Assembly: GCA_025330725.1 (NCBI GenBank)
Contig: JAIWND010000025.1
Span: 186,001 to 250,000 of the forward strand
DNA: 64,000 nucleotides
Direction: 5' to 3'
Source of the DNA: Chlamydoabsidia padenii
Taxonomy: Eukaryota > Mucoromycota > Mucoromycetes > Mucorales > Cunninghamellaceae
Shown here in pieces: positions 37,379-47,953 of the stretch. Position numbers and translations under genes: made by a program. The notes beneath the pieces are model-generated. The model saw only the letters and a list, made by a program, of their open reading frames with translations. It was not told the DNA's origin and searched no databases. Positions within the stretch are counted from its first letter, which is position 1. The number at the start of each line of letters is the position of its first letter.

Positions 37379-37413
<35 letters not shown>

Positions 37414-38431
37414 ACAACAGCAACAGCAACAGCAACAACAACAGCAACAACAACAGCAGCAGAATCAAAGGAATCAATCACAAGTACAGCAGCAATGGAC
37501 AGTGGATGATCTTCAATTATTGGCACCAAATCGAAGATTGATTTACGAAGGCACGATGATGAAACGGTCTCAGCTGATGGAATCGAATCCTGTGCATTTG
37601 TTTTTATTCGACCATATGCTTATTGTCACCAAACCGAAACGATCCAGCAAACAAGTATCAACCTTGCTATCATCATCTGTATCACCTCCACCTCTTCCTT
37701 CTCATGGTACTTCAACTCTCAATCTCAACAGTCTCTCTTCCATCAACCCATCAGTCGATTACAATGCTTATGTGATCTCCAAAAATCCTATCCCATTAAA
37801 TCTGCTACATTTACAAGGTACCGAAGGCTTTGCACTAGGCGATTATACATTGATACAAACATCATTAGTACCAGGAACATCATCAACAATGGACAATCCA
37901 CCTTCTTCACCAATTCCATCCATGCGATTTAAATCCAGCTCTTCTTCCAACCCAACTCCACTGACTCTTCAACATATTGGCCGCAACGGAAATGAATACA
38001 CCTTTTATGCTGACAACTCACAACAACAAGCTCTCTGGAAGGAAAAGATCGTAGAAGCAAAGGCTCAATGGGAGAAAAACCACCTTCGGCAAAACGTTTT
38101 TGGTATGCGGTGCTTAACGGATCATACGTTTGGGCCTTCCTTGTCAGCTGGAAAGATATTGGCTTCAGTTCCTTTTGGTAAGTGAATTCCCCCTCCCTTC
38201 CTCTGGAAAGTAGGCACTAATACAGTCTTTTTATTTTTTTTAAAAAAACACGCTATATGTAGTTAGTGTTAGTGGAAAGCAAATGGTCGTATCTAGCACA
38301 GCACAAGGTCTATGGATGGGAAGTGTGGATGGAGATATTCCACATCAACAAGTAATGGTCCAAACAAACATAACCCAAATTGGCATTCTACAAGACAATC
38401 ATGTTTTATTGGTATTGTCAGGTATATTGAC

Positions 38432-38469
<38 letters not shown>

Positions 38470-39496
38470 GTGTGATATCATTACATGTCCCTTGTAAGCT
38501 AACTCCTTTTATTCGTTTTATATTGTATTGGATAACTACTCTCGATAATCGATATCAACAGACAAAGTATTGACAGCATACGCATTGGAATTATTGGATC
38601 CCAGTACCACCAAGAAAGGATACGCAGCGCAAAAAGTGTCACAGCATGTCCAATTCTTCTCATGCGGGAAATCAATGGGTCGATCATTATTGGTGGCAAT
38701 GAAAAGAAAAGGAATGGACTCTCACTTCAAGGCGTACGAACCGTACTGTGGTGATTTGCGGGACCCGAAGAATCAAAAATTCCTCAACAAGACTGGATTT
38801 CTCAGTAAAGCCCAGCCATGGTTCCGACTCTATAAGGTAATAAATATAAACTGGGTATTCTTCAAAGGTCTCTTCTTTCAACACTTTTTTTTTTTTTATT
38901 GGTTTAAATTTTCTATAGCCCTTTTATATAGGTGCTGAAGCTACGGATGTCCTACTACTGAAAGCAAGACTGGCAATTGTATGTGAACGGGGATTTGAAA
39001 TCATCGATTTGGACGCTCTGCATGATATCCGAAACCTACCAGATACCATCAATGACCGGGATTTTGACTTTTTGGTGACACCTGGTGGAATGGCAGCAAA
39101 ACCATTGGCGATGTTCAAGTGCCCTAATGGCGACTTTCTCTTGTGTTACGACATCTTCTTCTTTTTGGTGGACTATAAAGGTAGTTACAATCGCAAACAT
39201 TACGACAAGGTGGAATGGATTGGAAACCCTCATGCTGTAGCTTTTTGCTATCCCTATGTGATTGCTTTTGATTCTCAAATGATCGAAATTCGGCAAATAC
39301 AAACTGTAAGTACCCAAAAAAGGGAAGCGGGTTGGAATTGATTCCTTTTTTTTCAATATAGGGTGAATTGGTACAAGTACTTGCTGGAAAAGACATGCAA
39401 AGTCTATGCTCCTCTCCATCTCTTCAAGGTGTGATGACTAATCCCTATGATTCCAGCTATCAATATGTCTTTGAATTGCTACCTGGCCACTCTTGA
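35408..39496 (+). CDS. Rho1 GEF, Rom1/Rom2 type (DEP-DH-PH-CNH)
   Basis: Guanine nucleotide exchange factor for Rho1 in cell-wall integrity signalling. Eight exons (35408-35851, 35993-36448, 36573-36716, 36785-38177, 38263-38421, 38562-38836, 38919-39305, 39362-39496) encode 1130 residues. A DEP-like segment lies around residues 125-200 (YPLSFTGAEAV, then ILRALIAEDF). DH starts near 315 (RRQEAIHELIYTEEDYVRDL) and contains LPVTRLQRYSLLLD. A 32-residue poly-Gln (about 543-574) separates DH from the PH region (RRLIYEGTMMKR, LFLFDHMLIV). The CNH/citron domain covers about 800-1130 (SDKVLTAYALELLDP, GRSLLVAMKRKG). The exon 2 donor is the less usual GTAGGT. The start follows a CT-rich core promoter; in-frame upstream codons are open but lack a better ATG. 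Confidence 0.92.
37367..37462 (+). repeat. (CAR)32 poly-glutamine tract
   Basis: Thirty-two uninterrupted Gln codons, mixed CAG and CAA, between the DH and PH regions of the RhoGEF. The codon mixture shows that the run is not a pure triplet expansion. Confidence 0.95.
38434..38463. repeat. A30 homopolymer inside an intron
   Basis: About thirty A in intron 5 of the RhoGEF gene, soon after the GTATAT donor, comparable to the T30 and T31 runs at 32344 and 43012. Confidence 0.8.
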
Positions 39497-39710
39497 TCTT
39501 GGTAGCAACATCATGTAGATCTTTTTTTTTAATGCCCATTATACTTTCCCTCCCATTATTTATAGTATTCGCACTCATCCATTGTTATTCCCCTGTCGTG
39601 TAAATGTTACAAACACATGATTTATTCTCTCTTGACTTATATGTCCTATAAATAAATAAAAAACTCATATACTCATTTGATGCTAACTATTATCATAATA
39701 AAAAGAAACA

Positions 39711-41366
39711 CTATACTGGATCTATTGAACTATGTGGTGGGCTAAAAGTCTGTGATGTACACCAAAGAACAATGGAAATTAAAATTACAGTCAGCGAGCT
39801 TAATACAATGGTTACACCAAGGGTCTGCCGATGCCACCTTTGCATGACTTTTGAATAAGGCATAGTAGAAAAACTAACCATGCAGTAAAGAGGGGTGATC
39901 AAAGATGGGGCTCGTGCATGAATCCACCGCTCGACTCTTCTTCGGATCAAATAGATTGGGGAGGTGACATCAGTACTAAGCTCCTTGTAATTGTACATGG
40001 CTAGATCGCACATGGCATGACAGTCTTTGACGCGCTCAGCTGAATAGGCCGCCAATGCATGCCCAAGTCCACCACTTGACTGATCAAGAATCCGGAAAAA
40101 AACCTCGAGATCTTGTAATCCACAATTTAAACCTTGACCATAGAAAGGGACCATGGCATGGGCTGCATCACCGACAAGGATTGCTTTATTGTCCACATGA
40201 TAAGGGGATACCTTGATGGAAATGAGTGACCCGCGCGGGTTTTGAAAATAGTCCTCTTCAAGTCTGGTTTCTCCAATCAGGGGGATGATATCTTTGAAAT
40301 ACCGTGTGAAGAAGTTCATTAATTTTTTCTTGTCATCTATAGAGTCAAACATATTAAAGGGCATAAAAAGTGTACATGTAAAAGTATGATCCTATAGTAG
40401 AAAGATGATGTCCATCAAAACTAGATTCATGCAAAAAATTAAAAATAAAATCGAGCTTACCTTATCGGGAATGGCGGTAATTAAAAAGTCCTGTCTTGGC
40501 CAGATATGCAAATGGTTGGGATCCATGGCGTAAGTGCGCTTTCCATCTACTATTTTTGCTGGCATATGTAGTTCACAGTAGCTTGTATTAATATATTCTT
40601 GTTGATAGTTCATCCTGATCGTGCGCATCATCTGTGCTCGCACCTTTGAATAAGCTCCATCAGCGCCGATGATTAAATCAGCATGGCTATTCACAATGAT
40701 CTTGTCGGGTCTTTGCATTTTTGATTAGAGGAAAAGTATGCATGACATCAAAAAAGGAAATCCCTTACCCCTGTAAAAACTCCATCCACCCACTCTCGAA
40801 ATCAATTCGATCTAGCTTATGTTCAAAGTAGATCGTTACATTAGGACATTGTTCAGCGGCTTGTAATACTGATATGTTAAGATGATGACGATCAATGGAA
40901 TTGGTGTGCTGCCGTTGTCATTGCCATTGTAAAAAAAAAAAAGTCCAATTTAGTACGCTAGTTGTATGAGACATTGTGTCACTTACATCCCCATAAACAG
41001 AATACGATTGAGAGTTTAATTTTCCCTCTTTTCCTTCATGAATCATTCTTGAGTGAGTTGGTACTGCGGATGAAAGGATGCTATTTTCTAGTCCGACCTT
41101 TCGCAAGGTACGAAGACCCCGCTCGGATAAGGATAAATTGATCGACCTTCCTCTTTGACCAGCTTGATTCTCTGGTAAGCGAATATCTATTGACAGATAT
41201 AATCATCAATATTGGGGTATTGTATAGGTCAAGGGAAGATTGTACCTGATCGCTGTTCGAAAAGGTCAACTTTCCAGCCTTTCTGAGCGAATTGAATCGC
41301 CGCCACTGAACCAACAGGTCCACCCCCAATAATAGCCACTGTGGTAAGTTTTCCTTTTTCCGTCAT
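39711..41366 (-). CDS. BNA4: kynurenine 3-monooxygenase
   Basis: FAD/NADPH-dependent hydroxylase that converts kynurenine to 3-hydroxykynurenine in tryptophan degradation and de novo NAD synthesis, anchored in the mitochondrial outer membrane. Five exons (41366-41246, 41186-40987, 40908-40769, 40710-40461, 40391-39711) encode 463 residues. Landmarks: N-terminal Rossmann GGGPVGS, GRSINLSLSERG, the second FAD motif IGADGAYSKVR, HIWPRQDFLITAIP, and the GDAAHAMVPFYGQGLNCG motif. A hydrophobic helix of about 20 residues near the C-terminus matches the membrane anchor. Length matches fungal Bna4. The gene is convergent with the RhoGEF, 214 bp apart. It may work in the same pathway as a kynurenine aminotransferase, but the aminotransferase at 18.6-20.7 kb cannot be assigned that role. 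Confidence 0.95.
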
Positions 41367-42564
41367 AAGGTTGGTTTCTTCAAAGTGAAATAGAACATGG
41401 TTGAAACCAAGTCTTTTATATTTGTAAACTATTTTTATGAACTTTTCTGTGACCAGTAACTGCATAAATGGTATTTGAGAATCACCATCGTCATCATAAG
41501 ATTCAATCATCAGACAGACTTGACTGAGCATCGAAAACAAGACTCGATTACAATATTCATGCAAGTTATGATTTCTCCCGTAAGCAACGCCATTTGTGTT
41601 TGGGTTGTTCTAAAAAAATTGTCGTTTTTAATCATGACTAGAAAATGATAATCCATCATCGAGTTTTGGTTGTATATGCATGCTTTGAATGTCTTTACCC
41701 ATTTCACTTGTCTTCTTTTTCCTCTAATTTCCAGCTCCGCTATTCATGCAAAAATATGCATCAAGGCTTCTTGTAAAAAAAAACATCGTCTTGTTAGTGT
41801 ATCTTCCATGGTCACATGCCTAGGTAAGAAAAACAACCACATTATTACCATAAGGTAATCTGCATGAATCCTCGAAGGTGTGGGTCACTTTACCACGTGA
41901 AATAGTTGGCTTATTATAGGCATCCCCAAAAAAACATTATTTCAAAAGATGTCATCGATTGAGCTGTCATTCATTATTTTTTTTATACTGTATCATCAGA
42001 CTTTTTCAAGTAGCTTTGACTTTGAAGACTTGCATATATGTATATATGTATATACAATGCATCAGTGTGCAAAGCAACCTTCTCCCCTTCTTGCATATAG
42101 CGGGATTTGAAAATATATTTGGCTCATAAAAGGAAATCGTTGGTTTGTGAAGTCAACAAAGTTAAACAACTTGCTGAAGTGCTCCAAGAGGGAAGGATCA
42201 TAAGGTAAACACATATGTAGGTGCTGCTTGTACTGTACACACATTTCACGTTAACTGGCAATACAATTTCTAGGAACTTTTTTAACACAGAATTCACAGA
42301 TCATTGTTATTGTGTTAGTTAAAAAAAAAGAAAAAAGTATCAATGTGATATTAACGACCTTGAAATACCATTTACCAAGTTCTTCTTTTTTTCGATACAG
42401 TTAGATGTGTACATTTCACGTAAACTAATTCAACTTCAATTCATTTCCTGCATCAAGGGACATTAATTTGAAATCCCGCACCAAGGCCCTCCCGCTAATT
42501 TATCAACGTTCCTTCCTTTCCCTTTTCTTTCTCACTTTTCACTCAATCTACTACAAACTCGACA
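41367..42564. other. intergenic region
   Basis: Divergent promoter region of about 1.2 kb without a supported gene. An exact GCGGGATTTGAAA is at 42100-42112 and a one-mismatch copy, TTTGAAATCCCGC, at 42467-42479, 86 bases before the next ATG. A CT-rich tract lies at 42505-42545. A TATA-rich alternating TATATGTATATATG stretch lies near 42033-42053. Confidence 0.5.
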
Positions 42565-43009
42565 ATGAATAACTCTCAAAGTGATGAAAGATACAAAGCT
42601 CCAAAGCAAAGGGATATGTTAAAAACGATGGACGAATTGCTGAAGAGGTGGTTTCCTGGTGATGATTGCTACCGGTACAAGGCCATGGTGAAATCGCTGA
42701 AAAAGATCCACTTCACACAACTACAAAACAAGCTCAATGTAACTCCCAAGGACAAGGCATGGTATGATCTGGACATGGAAATTGTCTTGGCGGTGGCTGA
42801 CGAATTCCAGAGTCAAGTGGTGGAAAAAGGAATCCCAGTGAATTATTGTGAATACAATTGGTTTTGCTTGTACCAGCTCAGACGACAATGGCAAAACGCA
42901 CACAACTACCAGAAAAATGGCAAGGCAAACAAAAAGGTAATAACGAAACAACTATTAGCTGGAACTCATTGATTTTTATTATTCGCAGCCCACCTCTGGA
43001 ACTAGGTAC

Positions 43010-43044
<35 letters not shown>

Positions 43045-43312
43045 TTATTTAAAAAAAAGAAGACAATCTGCTACATTTGTAATGATAACGTTTTGTTTTT
43101 GTTGTGATTTTAGCCCACTGCCAGCAGCAGCTTCTCTAACAAGAATACCATCAACAACACCAATTGGGCAAAATGATGGGCACGTATCTTTCCTGGTAGG
43201 TATAAAATCACACTAATTCGTACTTTAATACTTTGACAGGCCTTTAACATCAACAACACCTTCAACTGGGTCAAGTAATAGGCACGTAACGTTTTTGAAG
43301 AGTATCTAAACA
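42565..43312 (+). CDS. unknown protein with alternative tandem 3' exons
   Basis: Not recognised. Exon 1 (42565-42936) encodes 124 residues: a basic, helix-rich protein (DELLKRWFPGDDCYRYK, IVLAVADEF, WFCLYQLRRQWQ). Exon 2 is 42989-43005. From exon 2 (phase 2) the frame can enter exon 3 (43114-43195, giving PLPAAASLTRIPSTTPIGQ) or skip to exon 4 (43240-43312, giving PLTSTTPSTG to HVTFLKSI and a stop). These two are similar in sequence, so they look like a tandem duplication. A T31 run lies in intron 2. A further exon-like piece follows at 43358-43396 and 43465-43554. The precise 3' structure is uncertain. The start is supported by a CT-rich tract and a dispersed-motif copy 86 bases upstream. 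Confidence 0.5.
43012..43042. repeat. T31 homopolymer inside an intron
   Basis: Thirty-one T in intron 2 of the unknown gene, on its sense strand. Confidence 0.8.
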
Positions 43313-43738
43313 AACAAAACATACTTGCTCACACTTCACTTCTTTATCATATTTACATGTCCTCCTCATCACTCAACAACGCTAACTCTACGAAAAGGTA
43401 ATTTTTAAAAGCAACTATATATAGCATCATACTAACCATCCAACTTTATCACTTTGTGCATAGTTTAGCCAGTTCATTAATGAAGGTGCAAAACGCCGCC
43501 GCTGCAATGATGCCAGGTCATAGTAGATATCTAGTAGCCGAAGTTGAATGTATATAATGTAGATATTTAGTAATATTTAAGTATACAGGCATCAATGTAA
43601 TGATGCCTATCCAATAAATGAAATAACATCGTATCACATTTTTTTATGTATTGTTTTAAAGGGGTGATTTATGATGCATGAATTGCGGAGGTTGAATATT
43701 TGTAGATCAAGTCAAGGCAGAGCCAAAACAACAGTTTA

Positions 43739-44548
43739 TTAGGATAAAGTAGAGAGAGATAATATTGCTACAACATAAAAAAAGTATAAAGTTTTGATAT
43801 ATGTATATAAAAGCGGAATAATAATGAAAAGGGAATAAGGAATGATAAAGTCTTCTGCTTCCACAATGTTGCTGAGTTGTTCCAGGTTATTGGTACAAAC
43901 GTCGGCCAGTATAGTTTCACAGCCTCCCGCTCCCACAATAGGATCATAGAGGTTGAGTTGGAATTTCTTTGTCGCCTTTTCATCAATCCCTTAAAATAAA
44001 AGATGACAAAATAATGATGAGTATAACATTGCAGATGTCGATTTCAGAATCCTTCTTACCAGACTTTGCTGATGTAGGCGATGTTCAAGGTACTTGATGC
44101 AACGTAGTTCGAATGTTTCCACAACAATGTTCTTGAGAGATACAGCCAATAAAGAAGTTAAAGCATTCGAGTAGGTGACCTGGGTTTGGCGGTTTTCCAT
44201 GTAAGTTACTTCATTTGAAAACCGTCGACGATATTCCATAAAAGTTTCTTCCATTATATGCTTTGGTATGGTCTTGTTCATGTTGGTGATATTTTTTTTT
44301 TTCCCAATCACAAGCTGTATGCAACCATACAAAAAGCTGGGGAAGAATAGGATCGGCGCCACACCACGGAGGTCCTGGCTGTTCATCAGAGGGTCACCAA
44401 TACCATGCATATCTTCAGTGCCAACATTAAGATCTTCTAACACGCCTTCATCAATATCTTCACCATCTTCTTCGTTATCTTCACCCTGTCCACCGGCTTG
44501 AGCACCAGAAGAGCCACCTTGAGAATCAGCAGCTTTAGTATTCCCACT
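43739..44548 (-). pseudogene. unknown two-exon remnant, possibly of repeated family
   Basis: A minus-strand acceptor (CTCGCTAG) opens an exon beginning with a Gly/Ser/Asp/Glu-rich segment (GQGEDNEEDGEDIDEGVLED). It runs through a poly-A (lysine) interruption into a helix-rich stretch (MEETFMEYRRRFSNEV, then VETFELRCIKYLEHRL) and ends at a GTAAGA donor near 44062. After an intron a second exon follows (IDEKATKKFQLNLYDPIVG, CETILADVCTNNLEQLSN). No start codon or 5' exons are visible, because the adjacent upstream DNA is the bactofilin-like pseudogene. I suspect a decayed lineage-specific or mobile-element gene; the family is not recognised. Confidence 0.4.
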
Positions 44549-44587
44549 AGCGAGAAAAAAATCAATATCCACCAATGAGTATTAAGG

Positions 44588-46904
44588 TCATGGGTTTTGC
44601 TCTTCTATTATATCGACAAAAGATAACGAAGAAGGAGGGTCAACTTGAGTATCAAGTGGGTCGGTAATCATGGGTTCTGGTATATTGTCATCGGAAATGG
44701 AATATTTCAATTCAGCGTGTATATCATCAGTTAGATTATGGTTGGTATTTGTGGTCGTTGTGAATTTCCCCTCGAAAAAGTGATCGCTTCACCAATGTTG
44801 AGATTCCTTGCAATCGCAACTTTTTCGGTAGTAAACAGGTTCGCAGTAATAACCATACCCTTGTTTACCCAAATAGGACCACGGGAATTGACATCACCAG
44901 TAAAATGCATGTATACTTCACACTCGCCACCACCAGAGGCCATGGGATTGCCCCCCAACAATAAGATCGTGTTTTGCAGTGATCACTTTCATAAACTTCA
45001 TTTCCACACCGACCTGGATTTTTTCATGCCCTTTGAGAGTTCCGCCAGAAGAGATAACACCATCAACTTGGACATAGTCTTGCACGAAAATGTTTACACC
45101 AGAATATAGATAAGTGCCAACCTTGAGATAGTGTTGTACTTTGATATTTCCATTTTGGTTGATCTTGTTGTTCCCATCGGTCGCTTTGGCCACCATGTCA
45201 CGATAGAGTTGTTTAGAGGAATAAGACATACCAGCATTCAAGGTCTTGTTTAGAGCAACAGCCTTTTCCCATGAGTGATGATCAATATGTTTTTTGAATA
45301 TGTTGACCACCTATGAGTTTACAAAATCAATTGTACAGGAGAAACACATTTCCAACGCTTGGTCGTCGACAATGTTATTCAACTTGATCGAGGAAGAGAG
45401 TTTGCCGGCCATGACATCCAGTTGATATCCCAGGGTTTTCGGTTAAAGGAATTGACCATAATGTTCAGATTGCGCACATCATTCAACGATAGTGATTCTT
45501 AGGTGAGCTACAATGGAAGGATAAAATAAATAAATAAATAAAAAAGTCAACACACATACAGTCAATGTGATATTAAAGAGACTTACAGCTTTGGTTCCAT
45601 AGTCATAAATGCTCTTTCAGAATTCAGTAGAGAACATAGCAGCGTTAGATGTCGACATAGTTCCTTCATAAAAGTCATTGAGAGCATTGGATTCATTTGT
45701 TTGTTCAAAAGGACCTATTTCGATACAACATGTTAGTTTAAAAAAACATCATATCCTTGTGGGAGTTTTCACTTACGCTTCAAGTTTGGTTTAGAGTGAA
45801 GGTCATTTTGTTAGGCTGTTGCTATACTGCTACCAGGTGTAGATATTGTTGTACTATGGCCATAGCTGATAACAGAAGCAAATAATGATGAAGATCCTTG
45901 ATTGATATTGATAGTAGTGTCAACTGCTGCGTCAATTATTTCCACCAGAATAGATATGACCAAAGACGTTTAACAATCCAGTGAACTGTATTGTATCAGT
46001 AGCTAGTAGATACCCAGTAATGATAAAGTTCCCCACCAAAATCAGGTCCCCAGAATGAGTCATATTCCCTTCGTGTATAATATATGTGAGTTGTGGCATT
46101 GACGTTCCAAGATCTCCACCACCACCTTGAGGAGGACCAGTTGGAGCATGTATCAGCGGGTTGTCGTATTTTAGTCGTTTGAGAATATAGTAGTTGATGA
46201 TCATTTGGGTTTTGATTGCCACGTTTCAGATATATGTCACCAATTCAGTAGTGTTTTTCCCGGAATGTCACCTTTTGATCACCAGTCAATCAAAGGAATT
46301 CATCCAGAGTCACCTTTCTGGTTGCCCTTGTAAAATTAGGTTCGAATATACTGTTTATGAAATCCGCCTTGATGGCCATGTGACCCGGACAATGTGAGGA
46401 TCTTGAGCTGGTGTAGGGGTTGTTGTGCTTCATTTTTTTCATAACGCCATTATTGGACACACTTCATCGTTTCGCTATTCTTGTCGCAAGTCAGCCACAC
46501 TTGCCGCTTCAATGGATTCAGACAGTTGTCGCTTGATTGTGCTTTGGTATTTCTACAAAATTATATAGTAGTTAGTGGAAGATTTTTATAGAGAGTTGAG
46601 GTCATTGATTCAATTACCAGGTTGATCTTGTTTGTTCTATTTGTTTTAAAGGCAGAGGCGGGATCTACCATCCTGACCATATTTTGTCCATATTTCTAAA
46701 AGAGTAAAAAGAGTTAGAATGACACAACTTCAAATAGTTTGTTAGAGTCTTGTACTTACCACGAGATGGACCAGGATTACTAGCTTCAACCAGTCGTTCT
46801 CTTCTCAGCCGTTCGGCTTTGTCATGTTTCAATTTTAGAATGATTGCTTTAGGAGTCATATCCTCAAAAGAATCAAAGTGGATGGAATTGTTTTCAAAAG
46901 ACAT
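44588..46904 (-). pseudogene. decayed gene for a bactofilin-like (polymer-forming) protein
   Basis: A minus-strand gene with plausible splice sites but many lesions: in-frame stops at 45811-45813, 45617-45619, 45499-45501 and 45311-45313, a frameshift at the C6 run 44951-44956, and other frame changes near 45440, 44740 and 46200. A possible first exon starts at the ATG at 46904 and joins out of frame. The middle and C-terminal parts have short repeated beta-strand patterns rich in Gly/Val/Ile, such as GDLILVGNFIITGYLLATD, LNVFGHIYSGGN, YVQVDGVISSGGTLKG and HDLIVGG. This is reminiscent of the bactofilin right-handed beta-helix. The assignment is by pattern only; an unrelated beta-helical protein is possible. 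Several exons keep coding character, so decay is probably recent. Confidence 0.6.
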
Positions 46905-47098
46905 GGATTTAAGATTGGGTAAAGGTTCATGAGAAAAAGAGTGGGAAGAAACAAGAAAAAAGAAAAAAAAAAAGTGTTGTAGTTATCGTCGGGATATGAA
47001 CATCTCGGCTTTAACTCGGATCATTGTTCCCGTGTCAAATCAAACCAACCTTTCAAAAATCATGTAAATTGAACTTCCGTCAGGCTTTGAAAGAACAA

Positions 47099-47298
47099 AC
47101 TTATTTCAAAACCCGCTTACCCTCACCTTGACTCTTAAGAGGGCTCTACTGGCTTAATGGACAAGTGACCCTCGTGACAAAAGTGACCATGAGCATTCCT
47201 TAGCCTATTTCCAACAAAGTTTACATAATGGCCATTGTACCAAGTATCTTGTATGGAGCAATATAGCCTCAAGGTCGTTTTACCCTGACTTTGGTATA
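47099..47298. repeat. imperfect direct repeat, copy 1
   Basis: About 200 bp sharing roughly 85 percent identity by eye with 47339-47537. Each copy starts with ACTTATTTCAAAACCCGCTTA, contains CATTCCTTAGCCTATTTCC and GGAGCAATATAGCCTCAA, and is followed by a short non-repeated spacer. Confidence 0.85.
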
Positions 47299-47338
47299 TA
47301 TAAAAAAGTTGCAGAATGAAAATTGACACACAAGACAA

Positions 47339-47537
47339 AACTTATTTCAAAACCCGCTTACTCTCGCCTGGAACCTTAAGAGGACTCTGCTAGCTTAATG
47401 AACAAGTGATGCTAATGACAAAAGTAACCATGTGCATTCCTTAGCCTATTTCCAACAAACTTTACATAATGGTCATTGTACCAAGTCCATTTTATGGAGC
47501 AATATAGCCTCAAGATCGTTTTAAATTGGCTTTTGTA
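47339..47537. repeat. imperfect direct repeat, copy 2
   Basis: Second copy of the 240-bp-period tandem repeat (see 47099-47298). Both copies carry the TTTCAAAACCCGC variant of the dispersed motif near their left end (47104-47116 and 47345-47357). Confidence 0.85.
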
Positions 47538-47953
47538 AAAATAAAAATAAAATAAAAAAAAAAGTAGGATGAGATTGCGATTCAATGGTACTCATTTTCA
47601 ACGCCGACCGGGGTTCAAACTACGTGATTTTTGGGGGAAGGTTCGTTCAAAACAATATGGTTTACAACCCCGCTATTTTTCTTTGTTGCCAGTGGTCGAA
47701 GCACACCCGTCAAACGAAAAGTGTACTACTAATAGTAAAGCTCTTTACAACATTGGACTTTTATCCCCCAATCCCAATTCCCCTTGATGTATATGAGTCT
47801 TTAAAGCTTGATGGCATACGAATACCCCAAGCTGAGATCTTTAATCTCCGCCAAGACAAGCAAGATTAATTTTAACAAGGTTAAAAGATAATTTTTTTAA
47901 TATAAAAGACTACCTAATGGAGTTATGCTATTTTCTAAAAAGATGTATACAGT

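Larger units (their letters stand above)
46905..47953. other. intergenic region with tandem duplication
   Basis: Between the pseudogene and the first dienelactone hydrolase gene. It holds an imperfect direct tandem repeat (listed separately) and more motif variants (GTCGGGATATGAA near 46990, GACCGGGGTTCAAAC near 47605, CAACCCCGC near 47661). Overlapping short plus-strand frames at 47569-47869 are not credible. Confidence 0.5.

Noticed and set aside
18591..41366. Tryptophan-catabolic gene cluster formed by the aminotransferase and kynurenine monooxygenase
   Set aside because: The two genes are about 19 kb apart with many unrelated genes between, and the aminotransferase substrate is not determined.
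47580..47640. Possible tRNA from GGGGTTCAAAC
   Set aside because: No cloverleaf could be folded around it by eye; flanking stems do not pair.
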